From assembly GCA_965207995.1 (NCBI GenBank), contig OZ242299.1, forward strand, positions 1,798,001-1,862,000: a DNA stretch of 64,000 nucleotides, in the 5' to 3' direction. The DNA comes from DAOUKH01 sp965207995 (GTDB lineage: Bacteria; Chloroflexota; Dehalococcoidia; SHYB01). The position numbers and the translations under genes were made by a program. How positions within the stretch are numbered: the stretch's first letter is position 1; each line of letters starts with the position of its first letter. This document shows positions 39,475 through 46,660 of the stretch, piece by piece. The notes below the pieces were generated by a model. It saw only the letters and a program-made list of their open reading frames with translations, did not search any database and had not been told where the DNA came from.

Positions 39475-40382
39475 GTGCGGGGTGTGGAGGGTTCCTCCGT
39501 CCCGGCTGTTCGATCGAATTGGCGGAGGACGATGCCGCCGATGATGAGGAGCAGCCCGATCACCGACGAGAGCCGGATCGTCTCGCCCACGATGATGTTG
39601 ATGAGGACGAGCGAGAGGAACGGCGAGAAATAGACCAGGTTGCTGACCTGCGCGGTAGTGCGTGAGAGGGAGAGCGCGCGCATCCAGAGCACGAAGGTCA
39701 GGCCCATTTCGAAGACGCCCGCGTAGGCCGAGCCGCCGATGCCGCGCAGGTCGAGCGGCGGCGGGCCGGAGAGCGCGAGCGCCGCGATGGTGACGAAGAC
39801 GAGTCCGAAGGCGAAGTTGAGCAGCAGCTTGACGACCTCGTCGCGGTCGTCGCGGACGTTGGTCAGCCAGAAGGTCGCCCAGATGAGGGCGCTGCCAACC
39901 GCGAGCACGGTGCCAAAGGGGTCGCTGACCCGGAAGGCCAGCAGGTCGCCGCGGGTGGCGATGACGAGCACGCCGAGGAAGCTCACCGCGATGGCGGCCA
40001 GGGATATCCGGCCGATCGGCTGCTTGAGCAGCGGCACCGAGAGGATGACCACCACCATCGGCCAAGTGTAGTTGAGCGGCTGGGCTTCCTGGGCGGGCAG
40101 GCGGTCGTACGCCTCGAAGAGCACAAGGTAGTAGAGGAACGGGTTGAGGAAGCCGAGCGCCGCCGACCGCAGGTACTCCTTGCGCGAGCAGGAGAATGCC
40201 TCCCCCAGCTTGCCGCGCCAGGCGGCCACGATGAGCAGCGTCGCCGTCGATACGAGCGCCGCGTAGAAGAGCATGTGCGGCACGTCGACGTACCGCAGCG
40301 ACAGCTTGAACGCCGAGGCTACGGTCGACCAGAGGAGGACCGCGGCCCCCGCGTAGAGATAGGCTTGGGACTGTCTGCTCAC
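39471..40382 (-). CDS. EamA-family (DMT) transporter
   Basis: A 303-aa permease with ten hydrophobic segments in two EamA repeats, starting YLYAGAAVLLWSTVASAFKL. Typical sequences are PLNYTWPMVVVILSVPLLKQ, LAAIAVSFLGVLVIATRG and TAQVSNLVYFSPFLSLVLI. The family exports metabolites such as amino acids or nucleotides; the substrate is unknown. GTG 40382 is chosen because the family match starts there; GGGGA lies just upstream. It is convergent with comEC. Confidence 0.88.
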   Translation of the reverse strand: MSRQSQAYLYAGAAVLLWSTVASAFKLSLRYVDVPHMLFYAALVSTATLLIVAAWRGKLGEAFSCSRKEYLRSAALGFLNPFLYYLVLFEAYDRLPAQEAQPLNYTWPMVVVILSVPLLKQPIGRISLAAIAVSFLGVLVIATRGDLLAFRVSDPFGTVLAVGSALIWATFWLTNVRDDRDEVVKLLLNFAFGLVFVTIAALALSGPPPLDLRGIGGSAYAGVFEMGLTFVLWMRALSLSRTTAQVSNLVYFSPFLSLVLINIIVGETIRLSSVIGLLLIIGGIVLRQFDRTAGTEEPSTPRT

Positions 40383-40429
40383 GGCGTCCCCATACGACCA
40401 CCGGGCCCTATGGTAGTCCGTTATTTCTT

Positions 40430-40650
40430 GGGAGGAGCAGCCGGGAGAAGAGGCGGCGCCCTGCGGGCGCCCGCGCGCCTGGCGGCGCGCGCCCTCTCTC
40501 AGTCTCCCCCAGAGGGGGAGAGGCCGGAAGGGAGAAGACCCCGCCCGCACCCCTGGGCAACCACGAGGGTTGCCCCTACATGGATGATCCGTCGGCGTCG
40601 TCGGAGGTTGTGCAAAGGGTCTCCCGTGGGGAGAAGAGGCCGGAGGGCGG
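40430..40650. repeat. intergenic palindrome cluster
   Basis: Holds a GCGCCCTGCGGGCGC palindrome, the hairpin CTCTCTCAGTCTCCCCCAGAGGGGGAGAG near 40495, GGGCAACCACGAGGGTTGCCC at 40555-40575, and a GTCTCCCGTGGGGAG hairpin near 40620. No gene is seen. Confidence 0.75.
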
Positions 40651-40654
40651 CCCT

Positions 40655-40663
40655 TGCTATAAT
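40655..40663 (+). promoter_or_regulatory. extended -10 promoter of rph (TGC-TATAAT)
   Basis: TATAAT is at 40658-40663 with TG at 40655-40656. There is no good -35, but the extended -10 compensates. Transcription would start near 40670, about 30 nt before the start codon. Confidence 0.6.
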
Positions 40664-40700
40664 TCCGCGGCGGCGGCGCGAGCCGGCGCGGAGGAGAGTT

Positions 40701-41429
40701 CTGACGCGCATCGACGGGCGAGCGAACGACGAGATCCGGCCCACCGTCATCACCCTCGGGGCCCAGCCCTACGCCGAGGGGTCGGCGATGATCCAGGCGG
40801 GCAATACGCGCGTGCTGTGCGCCGCCTCCGTCGAGGATGGCGTTCCCGGCTTCCTGCGCGGCCAGAAGCGGGGGTGGGTGACCGCCGAGTACGGCATGCT
40901 GCCCCGCTCGACCCTGACCCGGCGGCAGCGCGAGGTGGGCCGGCGCGACGGGCGGTCCGTCGAGATCCAGCGGCTCATCGGGCGGTCGCTGCGCGCCGTG
41001 GTCGACATGGAGGCGCTCGGCGAGCGCACCGTCACCATCGACTGCGACGTGATCCAGGCCGACGGCGGCACCCGCACCGCGGCGATCACCGGCGCCTACG
41101 CCGCGCTGCACCAGGCGGCAAGCGGGCTGGTTGAGAAGGGCGCGGTACCGGCGATGCCGCTGAGGGACTCGGTCGCCGCGGTCAGTGTGGGGCTGGTGCT
41201 CGGCGAGGCGCTGCTCGACCTCTGCTACGAGGAAGACCTGCACGCCGACGTCGATTTCAACGTGGTGATGACCGGCAAGGGAGACTTCATTGAGGTGCAG
41301 GGGACGGCGGAAGGCGATCCGTTCTCCCGCGCGCAGCTTGATGGGCTGCTCGACCTCGCCGCGAAAGGCGTCCGTGCGCTGGGAGAGGCCCAGCAGGCGG
41401 CGTGCAATGGAGCCGCGTCCGGCGCGTAA
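40701..41429 (+). CDS. rph: ribonuclease PH
   Basis: A 242-aa phosphorolytic exoribonuclease that trims tRNA 3' ends. It has LTRIDGRANDEIRPTVITLG, the phosphate-binding AEGSAMIQAGNTRVLCAASV, LTRRQREVGRRDGRSVEIQR, and GKGDFIEVQGTAEGDPFSRA. The conserved N-terminus begins at codon CTG 40701, where the family has ATG. GGAGG sits six bases before it and no ATG, GTG or TTG occurs in frame upstream. The first ATG (SAMI) would remove conserved residues, so CTG is the best-supported start. Confidence 0.93.
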   Translation: MTRIDGRANDEIRPTVITLGAQPYAEGSAMIQAGNTRVLCAASVEDGVPGFLRGQKRGWVTAEYGMLPRSTLTRRQREVGRRDGRSVEIQRLIGRSLRAVVDMEALGERTVTIDCDVIQADGGTRTAAITGAYAALHQAASGLVEKGAVPAMPLRDSVAAVSVGLVLGEALLDLCYEEDLHADVDFNVVMTGKGDFIEVQGTAEGDPFSRAQLDGLLDLAAKGVRALGEAQQAACNGAASGA

Positions 41430-41450
41430 CCGCGCCGCTGCGGGCGGACC

Positions 41451-42473
41451 ATGAAGAACCGGCTGGCGAGTCTGCTAGAGCAGCCGCCCAAGGAGCTGCG
41501 GCGCGAGGTCGACACCGATCTCGGGACGGGGGCCCGCGCCTTCGTCCTTTTCTGCGCCCGTCAGACCCAGTATTTCCTTACCAACAACAGCATGCAGATG
41601 GCCGCGGCCATCGCCTTCTACTCCTTCTTCTCCCTCTTCCCGCTCTCGATCCTGATCATCCTGGCGTTCGACTTCTTCGTGAACGAGACGGCGCTGCAGC
41701 AGGTCGAGCTGCAGCGGGCCCTGGGGACGTTCATACCGGTGTCGCAGGAGACCATCGCCGACGCCGTGCGGCGCGCCGTGGGGTCGGCGGACATCACCGC
41801 GCCGCTGGCGATCATCGGCCTCGCCTGGGCCTCGACGGCCGTCTTCGCTACCCTGCGGAAGGGGATCAACACGGCCTGGGACGTGCGGACGCCGCGTTCC
41901 TTCCTCCGGGAGCGGGTCATCGACCTGAGCTTCACCATCGGTGCGGGGATGGTGTTCACCGGCCTGCTCCTCTCGAACACGATCATCCGCGCCTTCGTCG
42001 AGACCAACGATCCCGCCCAGATCAGCGGCCTGCTCGCCGGGCCGGCCTACCTTGCCGTCAGCACCTGGATACTCACCTTCCTCGCCCTCGTCGTCCTCTA
42101 CCGCTTCCTCCCCAATACGCACGTCCAAATCAAGAACGTCCTCTTCGGGGCGCTCATTGCCTCGCTGGCCTTCGAAATCGCCAAGGGCTTGTTCTTCTAC
42201 TACACCCGCGCCCGCGCCGACGTCACCCAGGTGTACGGCGAGTTCACGTCCGTCGCTGTCCTGCTGGGGTGGCTGTACATCTCGGCGGCGATCGTCCTCA
42301 TCGGCGGGCTGATCGCCGCCATCCACACCAGGCTCGTCGAGCAAGGGATCGTGAGGCAACACGACATTTGGACACTGGGCACCGCGCCGGCCCTGGAATA
42401 CCTGCGCCGCCGGATTGGCGTACCTGCGCTACCCCTCCACCGTCTGTGGCCGAGGCGCGGCGAGGGAACCTAG
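41451..42473 (+). CDS. YihY/BrkB-type membrane protein
   Basis: A 340-aa polytopic protein with about six hydrophobic segments. Features are NSMQMAAAIAFYSFFSLFPL, WASTAVFATLRKGINTAWDV, KNVLFGALIASLAFEIAKGL, and VYGEFTSVAVLLGWLYISAA. These match the YihY/UPF0761 (formerly 'RNase BN') family, whose transport or scaffolding role is unsettled. It starts 21 bp after rph and may be co-transcribed with it and galU. Confidence 0.88.
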   Translation: MKNRLASLLEQPPKELRREVDTDLGTGARAFVLFCARQTQYFLTNNSMQMAAAIAFYSFFSLFPLSILIILAFDFFVNETALQQVELQRALGTFIPVSQETIADAVRRAVGSADITAPLAIIGLAWASTAVFATLRKGINTAWDVRTPRSFLRERVIDLSFTIGAGMVFTGLLLSNTIIRAFVETNDPAQISGLLAGPAYLAVSTWILTFLALVVLYRFLPNTHVQIKNVLFGALIASLAFEIAKGLFFYYTRARADVTQVYGEFTSVAVLLGWLYISAAIVLIGGLIAAIHTRLVEQGIVRQHDIWTLGTAPALEYLRRRIGVPALPLHRLWPRRGEGT

Positions 42474-42534
42474 CGCGTCCCACCGGTATACTTGCCGGGC
42501 CGATCATGAGCGTGCGCAGGAAGAGGAGGACCGC

Positions 42535-43401
42535 GTGAAGGTCCGCACGGCGGTGATTCCGGCGGCGGGATGGGGCACCCGCTTCCTTCCCGCGAGTAAG
42601 GCCGTCCCCAAGGAAGCCCTGCCCATCGTCGACAAGCCGGTGATCCAGTATGCCGTCGAGGAGGCCGCGGCCTCCGGCATCGAGCATGTCGTGCTCGTCA
42701 CCTCACACAACAAGAAGGCGGTCGAGGATTACTTCGACCGCAACGTCGAGCTCGAAGGCATCCTCGAGGCCAAGGGCGATACGGCGCGGCTGGAGCAGGT
42801 GCGCTCACTCGCGGGGCTCGTCGAGGTCTCGTCGGTCCGCCAGCAGGAGCAGCTCGGACTCGGCCATGCCGTGCTGACCGCCAAGAACGTGGTGGGAGGC
42901 GAGCCCTTCGCCGTCCTGCTCCCCGACGACGTCTTCGACTCGGGGACTCCCGTCACCCGGCAGCTGCTCGACGTGTTCGAGCGCCACGGCGCGGGGGTCG
43001 TCGCGGTGAACCCCGTCGCCGACGAAGAGGTGAGCCGCTACGGCATCATCGAGGGCGAGCGCGTCGATGGCGGCGCCTACAAGCTGTCGCGGCTCGTCGA
43101 GAAGCCGCCGTTGAGCGAAGCGCCGTCGCGGCTCGCCATCGTCGGCCGGTACGTCTTCACGCCGGAGATCTTCGATGCCTTGGAGCGAACAAAGCCCGGC
43201 GCCATCGGCGAGATCCAGCTCACCGACGCCATGAACGCAGTCGCGCAGGAGCAGGGGCTCTACGCCATCGAGTACGAGGGCGAGTACCTCGACGCCGGCA
43301 CGCCGCTGGGAATGGTGAAGTCGTCGGTCCACGAGGCGCTGAAGCGCCCCGACATGGGGCCCGCGCTGCGAGCCTGGCTGAAGGACAAGCTGCGCGGCTA
43401 G
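42535..43401 (+). CDS. galU: UTP-glucose-1-phosphate uridylyltransferase
   Basis: A 288-aa nucleotidyltransferase that makes UDP-glucose for envelope polysaccharides. The nucleotide motif VIPAAGWGTRFLPASKAVPK is at the N-terminus. FAVLLPDDVF is the metal site, and EKPPLSEAPSRLAIVGRYVF and DAGTPLGMVKS are family-typical. GTG 42535 is used: AGGAGGA lies five bases upstream and the motif begins six codons later. Its stop overlaps the convergent amidohydrolase as CTAG. Confidence 0.94.
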   Translation: MKVRTAVIPAAGWGTRFLPASKAVPKEALPIVDKPVIQYAVEEAAASGIEHVVLVTSHNKKAVEDYFDRNVELEGILEAKGDTARLEQVRSLAGLVEVSSVRQQEQLGLGHAVLTAKNVVGGEPFAVLLPDDVFDSGTPVTRQLLDVFERHGAGVVAVNPVADEEVSRYGIIEGERVDGGAYKLSRLVEKPPLSEAPSRLAIVGRYVFTPEIFDALERTKPGAIGEIQLTDAMNAVAQEQGLYAIEYEGEYLDAGTPLGMVKSSVHEALKRPDMGPALRAWLKDKLRG

Positions 43402-44249
43402 CCGGCGGACTGGAGTCCGAACAGCCGCGCCGCATTGCCGCCCCCGATAGCGGCCTTCTCCTCCGCGCTGAGCCCGGCCGCTTCGAGCTGCTTGAGCACG
43501 CGCTCCTGCGCCAGCAGCGGGAAGTCGGAGCCGAAGAGGATGCGGTCCACGCCGACCAGGCCCGCAACCGTTTCGAAGACCCGGGCGTCGTAGAGGAACG
43601 GGGTCGCCGCGGTGTCGAAGTAGACGTCGGCCAGGACCTCGCGTACCTCGGGCATGAGCGTGTAGAAGGGCAGGCCGCCGCCCCAGTGCGCCATGACGAT
43701 CGTCGCGCCGGGGAAGTTCTGGGCGAAGGCCAGCAGCGTCTCCGGCCGCTGGTTCCCCTTGCCGGGGTAGAGGTGCCCCACCGGCTCCGAGGCGTGGGTG
43801 AGGACAGGCATGCCGTGCGCGCGCGCAGCGTCCATGACCGGCTCGAGGGCGTGCCGGTCGGCGAGGTCGAAGCCCTGCGTGTCGGGGTGGAGCTCGCCGA
43901 CGCCGCGGGCGCCGAGGGCGGCGCAGCGCTCCACCTCCCGCGCCGCCTCGCGGCCGGCCAACGGGTTCACCACGCAGAAGGGGACGATCCGGGCCGGATG
44001 CGCCGCCGCGGCTTCGAGAATGAAGTCGTTGAGCTCGACGCAATGCTCCTGCGCCGACCACCCGATGCTGACGAGGCAGGCGCGGTCGATGCCGTTGCGG
44101 TCCATGCTCCGCAACAGGTCGTCGAGGCTGCCGAGCTTCGCCTCCGGGCTCGCGTACATCGAGCGGAAGGTCAGGTCGCGGCCGAGGTAGTCGTCGCGGC
44201 GCTGCCGGACGCTCTCCGGAAAGGCTTTCACGTGCGCGTCGATCCGCAT
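43398..44249 (-). CDS. amidohydrolase-2 family metal-dependent hydrolase
   Basis: A 283-aa TIM-barrel enzyme of the amidohydrolase-2 family. It has an N-terminal MRIDAHVKAF (one metal histidine where many members have HxH), GMPVLTHASEP, GATIVMAHWGG, and the C-terminal metal aspartate in ILFGSDFPLL. Members decarboxylate or hydrolyse aromatic and carboxylic substrates. ATG 44249 starts the conserved strand. A partial gene of the same family lies at 63583. The substrate is unknown. Confidence 0.86.
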   Translation of the reverse strand: MRIDAHVKAFPESVRQRRDDYLGRDLTFRSMYASPEAKLGSLDDLLRSMDRNGIDRACLVSIGWSAQEHCVELNDFILEAAAAHPARIVPFCVVNPLAGREAAREVERCAALGARGVGELHPDTQGFDLADRHALEPVMDAARAHGMPVLTHASEPVGHLYPGKGNQRPETLLAFAQNFPGATIVMAHWGGGLPFYTLMPEVREVLADVYFDTAATPFLYDARVFETVAGLVGVDRILFGSDFPLLAQERVLKQLEAAGLSAEEKAAIGGGNAARLFGLQSAG

Positions 44250-44303
44250 GCGCCCATCGTAGCAAAGCGCGGCTGCGGGGGCGTCCACGGGCGCTCGTTT
44301 TGA

Positions 44304-44332
44304 TTGACCCTTTGAAACGGGAATGCTAGACT
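44304..44332 (+). promoter_or_regulatory. strong promoter of the ABC permease operon
   Basis: TTGACC (44304-44309), exactly 17 bp, then TAGACT (44327-44332) with TG at 44324-44325 as an extended -10. It is the best -35/-10 pair seen in the window. Confidence 0.65.
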
Positions 44333-44403
44333 TCCGCGCGCACTTCCGAGCCGAGCGGAAAGGGCCGCGAACCCGATTCGCACCGCGCCATCGCGAGGTC
44401 TTC

Positions 44404-45360
44404 TTGAAGCGTTACATCGCGAAGCGGCTCCTCCAGTTCATCCCCGTCCTCATTGGCATTTCGATCCTGATCTTCGGGATCATGCGCATCGTGCCGGGCG
44501 ACGTCGCGCTCTCGATTCTCATCGGCGACGGCTCCGGCACCCCCGACCCGGCGGCCTACGACCGGATCCGCGCCGACCTCGGCCTAGACAAGTCCTACGT
44601 CGCGCAGTATTTCGACTGGGTCGGCGGCATCTTCGTCGGCGACTGGGGCGACGCGATCTTCAAGGACACGACGGTCCTCGGGGAAATCGGCAACACCTTC
44701 CCCCTGACCTTCCAGCTCGCGACGCTTACCGTCATCATCTCCTTGATCATCTCGCTGCCGCTCGGCGTGTTGATGGCGGTGCGCCAGAACACGTGGATCG
44801 ACTACGTCGCCCGCATCGTCACGATCGGCGGACTCGCCCTGCCCAACTTCTTCGTCGCGGCGCTCATGTTGCTGGTCATGGTGCTGTGGTTCGAGTGGAT
44901 ACCGCCGATCAAGCCGGCCAACTTCTGGGACGACCCGTGGACCAACTTCCAGCAGGTCATCTGGGCCGCCCTCGCCCTCGGCTACCTGCTCTCCGCCGTC
45001 GTTGCGAGGATGACCCGGTCGGCGCTGCTCGAGGTGCTGCGCCAGGACTACATCCGCACCGCTTGGGCCAAGGGCCTCGGAGAGCGCGCGATTGTGGTCC
45101 GGCACGCCCTGAAGAACGCCTTCCTTCCCGTCGTCACCATCGTTGGGCTGCAGTACGCCGCGCTCATCGGCGGGACGGTCATCATGGAGCGGTTCTGGAA
45201 CCTCCCCGGTCTCGGCCACAGCCTTGTTGAGGCGATCGTCCGCCGCGACTTCCCGATCGTGCAAGGCATCGTGCTGATGTTCTCGGGGATCGTGCTCCTC
45301 GCCAATCTCATCGTGGACATCCTCTACGCCTGGCTCGACCCCAGGGTCAGGTACGGCTAG
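44404..45360 (+). CDS. peptide/nickel-type ABC transporter permease (DppB-like)
   Basis: A 318-aa inner-membrane permease with six hydrophobic segments. It has RYIAKRLLQFIPVLIGISIL, GLALPNFFVAALMLLVM, and the cytoplasmic ATPase-contact loop DYIRTAWAKGLGERAIVVRH with the family EAA-like glycine. TTG 44404 is the probable start (GAGGT four bases upstream). It is followed by a DppC-like partner after 12 bp. Two substrate-binding proteins of matching type are encoded convergently at 46661 and 48837. ATPase genes are not in the window. Confidence 0.92.
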   Translation: MKRYIAKRLLQFIPVLIGISILIFGIMRIVPGDVALSILIGDGSGTPDPAAYDRIRADLGLDKSYVAQYFDWVGGIFVGDWGDAIFKDTTVLGEIGNTFPLTFQLATLTVIISLIISLPLGVLMAVRQNTWIDYVARIVTIGGLALPNFFVAALMLLVMVLWFEWIPPIKPANFWDDPWTNFQQVIWAALALGYLLSAVVARMTRSALLEVLRQDYIRTAWAKGLGERAIVVRHALKNAFLPVVTIVGLQYAALIGGTVIMERFWNLPGLGHSLVEAIVRRDFPIVQGIVLMFSGIVLLANLIVDILYAWLDPRVRYG

Positions 45361-45372
45361 GGACGCGGGCGG

Positions 45373-46281
45373 ATGGCAGTCCAGACCGGAACGATGCAGA
45401 ACACCTCCCGCATGGGAGAGGTCCTTGGGGGCGCCTGGTCCTGGCTCGTGCAGTTCTCCAAGGCACAGCCCCTGGGCGCCGCGGGCCTTTTCTTGGTGCT
45501 GGCCGTCGTCTTCTTCGCCATCTTCGGTGAAATGCTCGCCCCCGGCGATCCGCAGAAGATCAATGCGCTGGACACCTACGCCGAACCCGAGTGGACCGGA
45601 GGCTTCATTCTGGGCTCCGACAGTCTCGGGCGCGACAACCTCAGCCGTTTGATGGTCGGGACGCGGGCGTCGATCGTCATTGCCGTCACCGCCATCTTCT
45701 TCGGCTCGCTGATCGGCTTCCTGATGGGGCTCCTGAGCGGCTACTACGCCGACTGGCGCGACTCGATCATTCAACGCGTCGTCGACATCGTCATGTCCAT
45801 TCCCACGCTCGTGCTGGCCCTCGCCATCGTGGCCACGGCGGGGCAGTCGCAGCAGAACGTCATCATCGCCATCGCGGTGATCCAAGTACCGAACACCGCC
45901 CGCGTCGTGCGCTCCGTTGTCCTCAGCGTCCGCGAGATGGAGTTCATCCAGGCCATCCGCGCCGTCGGCGCTTCGGACCTCCGCATTCTCATCCGCCACA
46001 TCGCACCGCAGACGTTCGCTCCGGTGATGATCGTCGTGACTTCCTTCCTCGGCCTTGCCATCATCATCGAGGCGTCGCTCAGCTTCCTCGGCCTCGGCGT
46101 GCCCCCGCCCAACCCCTCCTGGGGGGCGATGGTCGCCGAGAACGCCACCGCCACCGTCTTCAACCGGGCCCCGTGGAACGCGGTCTTCCCCGGCCTCGCC
46201 CTGACGCTGACCGTCTTCGGGTTCAACCTGCTCGGCGACGCCCTCCGCGACACGCTCGACCCCCGCCTCCGCCGCGGCTAG
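45373..46281 (+). CDS. peptide/nickel-type ABC transporter permease (DppC-like)
   Basis: A 302-aa second permease, six hydrophobic segments. LGSDSLGRDNLSRLMVGTRA is the DppC signature near the N-terminus, and EFIQAIRAVGASDLRILIRH is the ATPase-contact loop. ASLSFLGLGVPPPNPSWGAM and DTLDPRLRRG at the end complete the family pattern. Together with the preceding permease it forms the translocation pore. The ATPases must be encoded elsewhere. Confidence 0.93.
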   Translation: MAVQTGTMQNTSRMGEVLGGAWSWLVQFSKAQPLGAAGLFLVLAVVFFAIFGEMLAPGDPQKINALDTYAEPEWTGGFILGSDSLGRDNLSRLMVGTRASIVIAVTAIFFGSLIGFLMGLLSGYYADWRDSIIQRVVDIVMSIPTLVLALAIVATAGQSQQNVIIAIAVIQVPNTARVVRSVVLSVREMEFIQAIRAVGASDLRILIRHIAPQTFAPVMIVVTSFLGLAIIIEASLSFLGLGVPPPNPSWGAMVAENATATVFNRAPWNAVFPGLALTLTVFGFNLLGDALRDTLDPRLRRG

Positions 46282-46289
46282 GCCCTCCG

Positions 46290-46610
46290 CTAGGGGACTC
46301 CCTGCCCCGGCTCCCGCTCAGTCTCTTCCAGAGGGAGAGAGGTTTGAGGTGGTGCGCCAGAGGGAGAGAGGCCGGAGGAGAGGGCGATTCGTGAATCGCC
46401 CCTACGGGAGGGGATCGGGGGCCGCGGGCAGCGTTGCCGTTGGCGCACCCCTCCCCGGCCCCGACGCCCCGACGCGCCTGCGGCGCGTGCCCTCTCTCAG
46501 TCTCCCCCAGAGGGGGAGAGGATTAAAGGCGCTCCCCCAGAGGGGAGAGGGTTAAAAAGTGCTCCCCCAGAGGGAGGGAGGTCCAAATGTGGTGCCCCAG
46601 AGGGCAAAAG
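46290..46610. repeat. intergenic palindrome cluster
   Basis: Contains hairpin repeats of the CTCCCCCAGAGGGGGAGAG family (about 46320-46345, 46495-46520, 46530-46580) and GGGCGATTCGTGAATCGCCC at 46382-46401. No gene is seen. Confidence 0.75.
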
Positions 46611-46638
46611 GAGAGGGCCCGCATGTGCGGGCCCTCTC
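46611..46638 (-). terminator. intrinsic terminator of the first substrate-binding gene
   Basis: A perfect 12-bp stem GAGAGGGCCCGC / GCGGGCCCTCTC with a 4-nt loop, 22 bp beyond the stop. On the minus strand it is followed by CTTTTGCC, a short U-run. The stem is strong, the U-run modest. It would also block read-through from the plus-strand permeases. Confidence 0.65.
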
Positions 46639-46660
46639 GGCTACGGTCATTTGGGACGGG

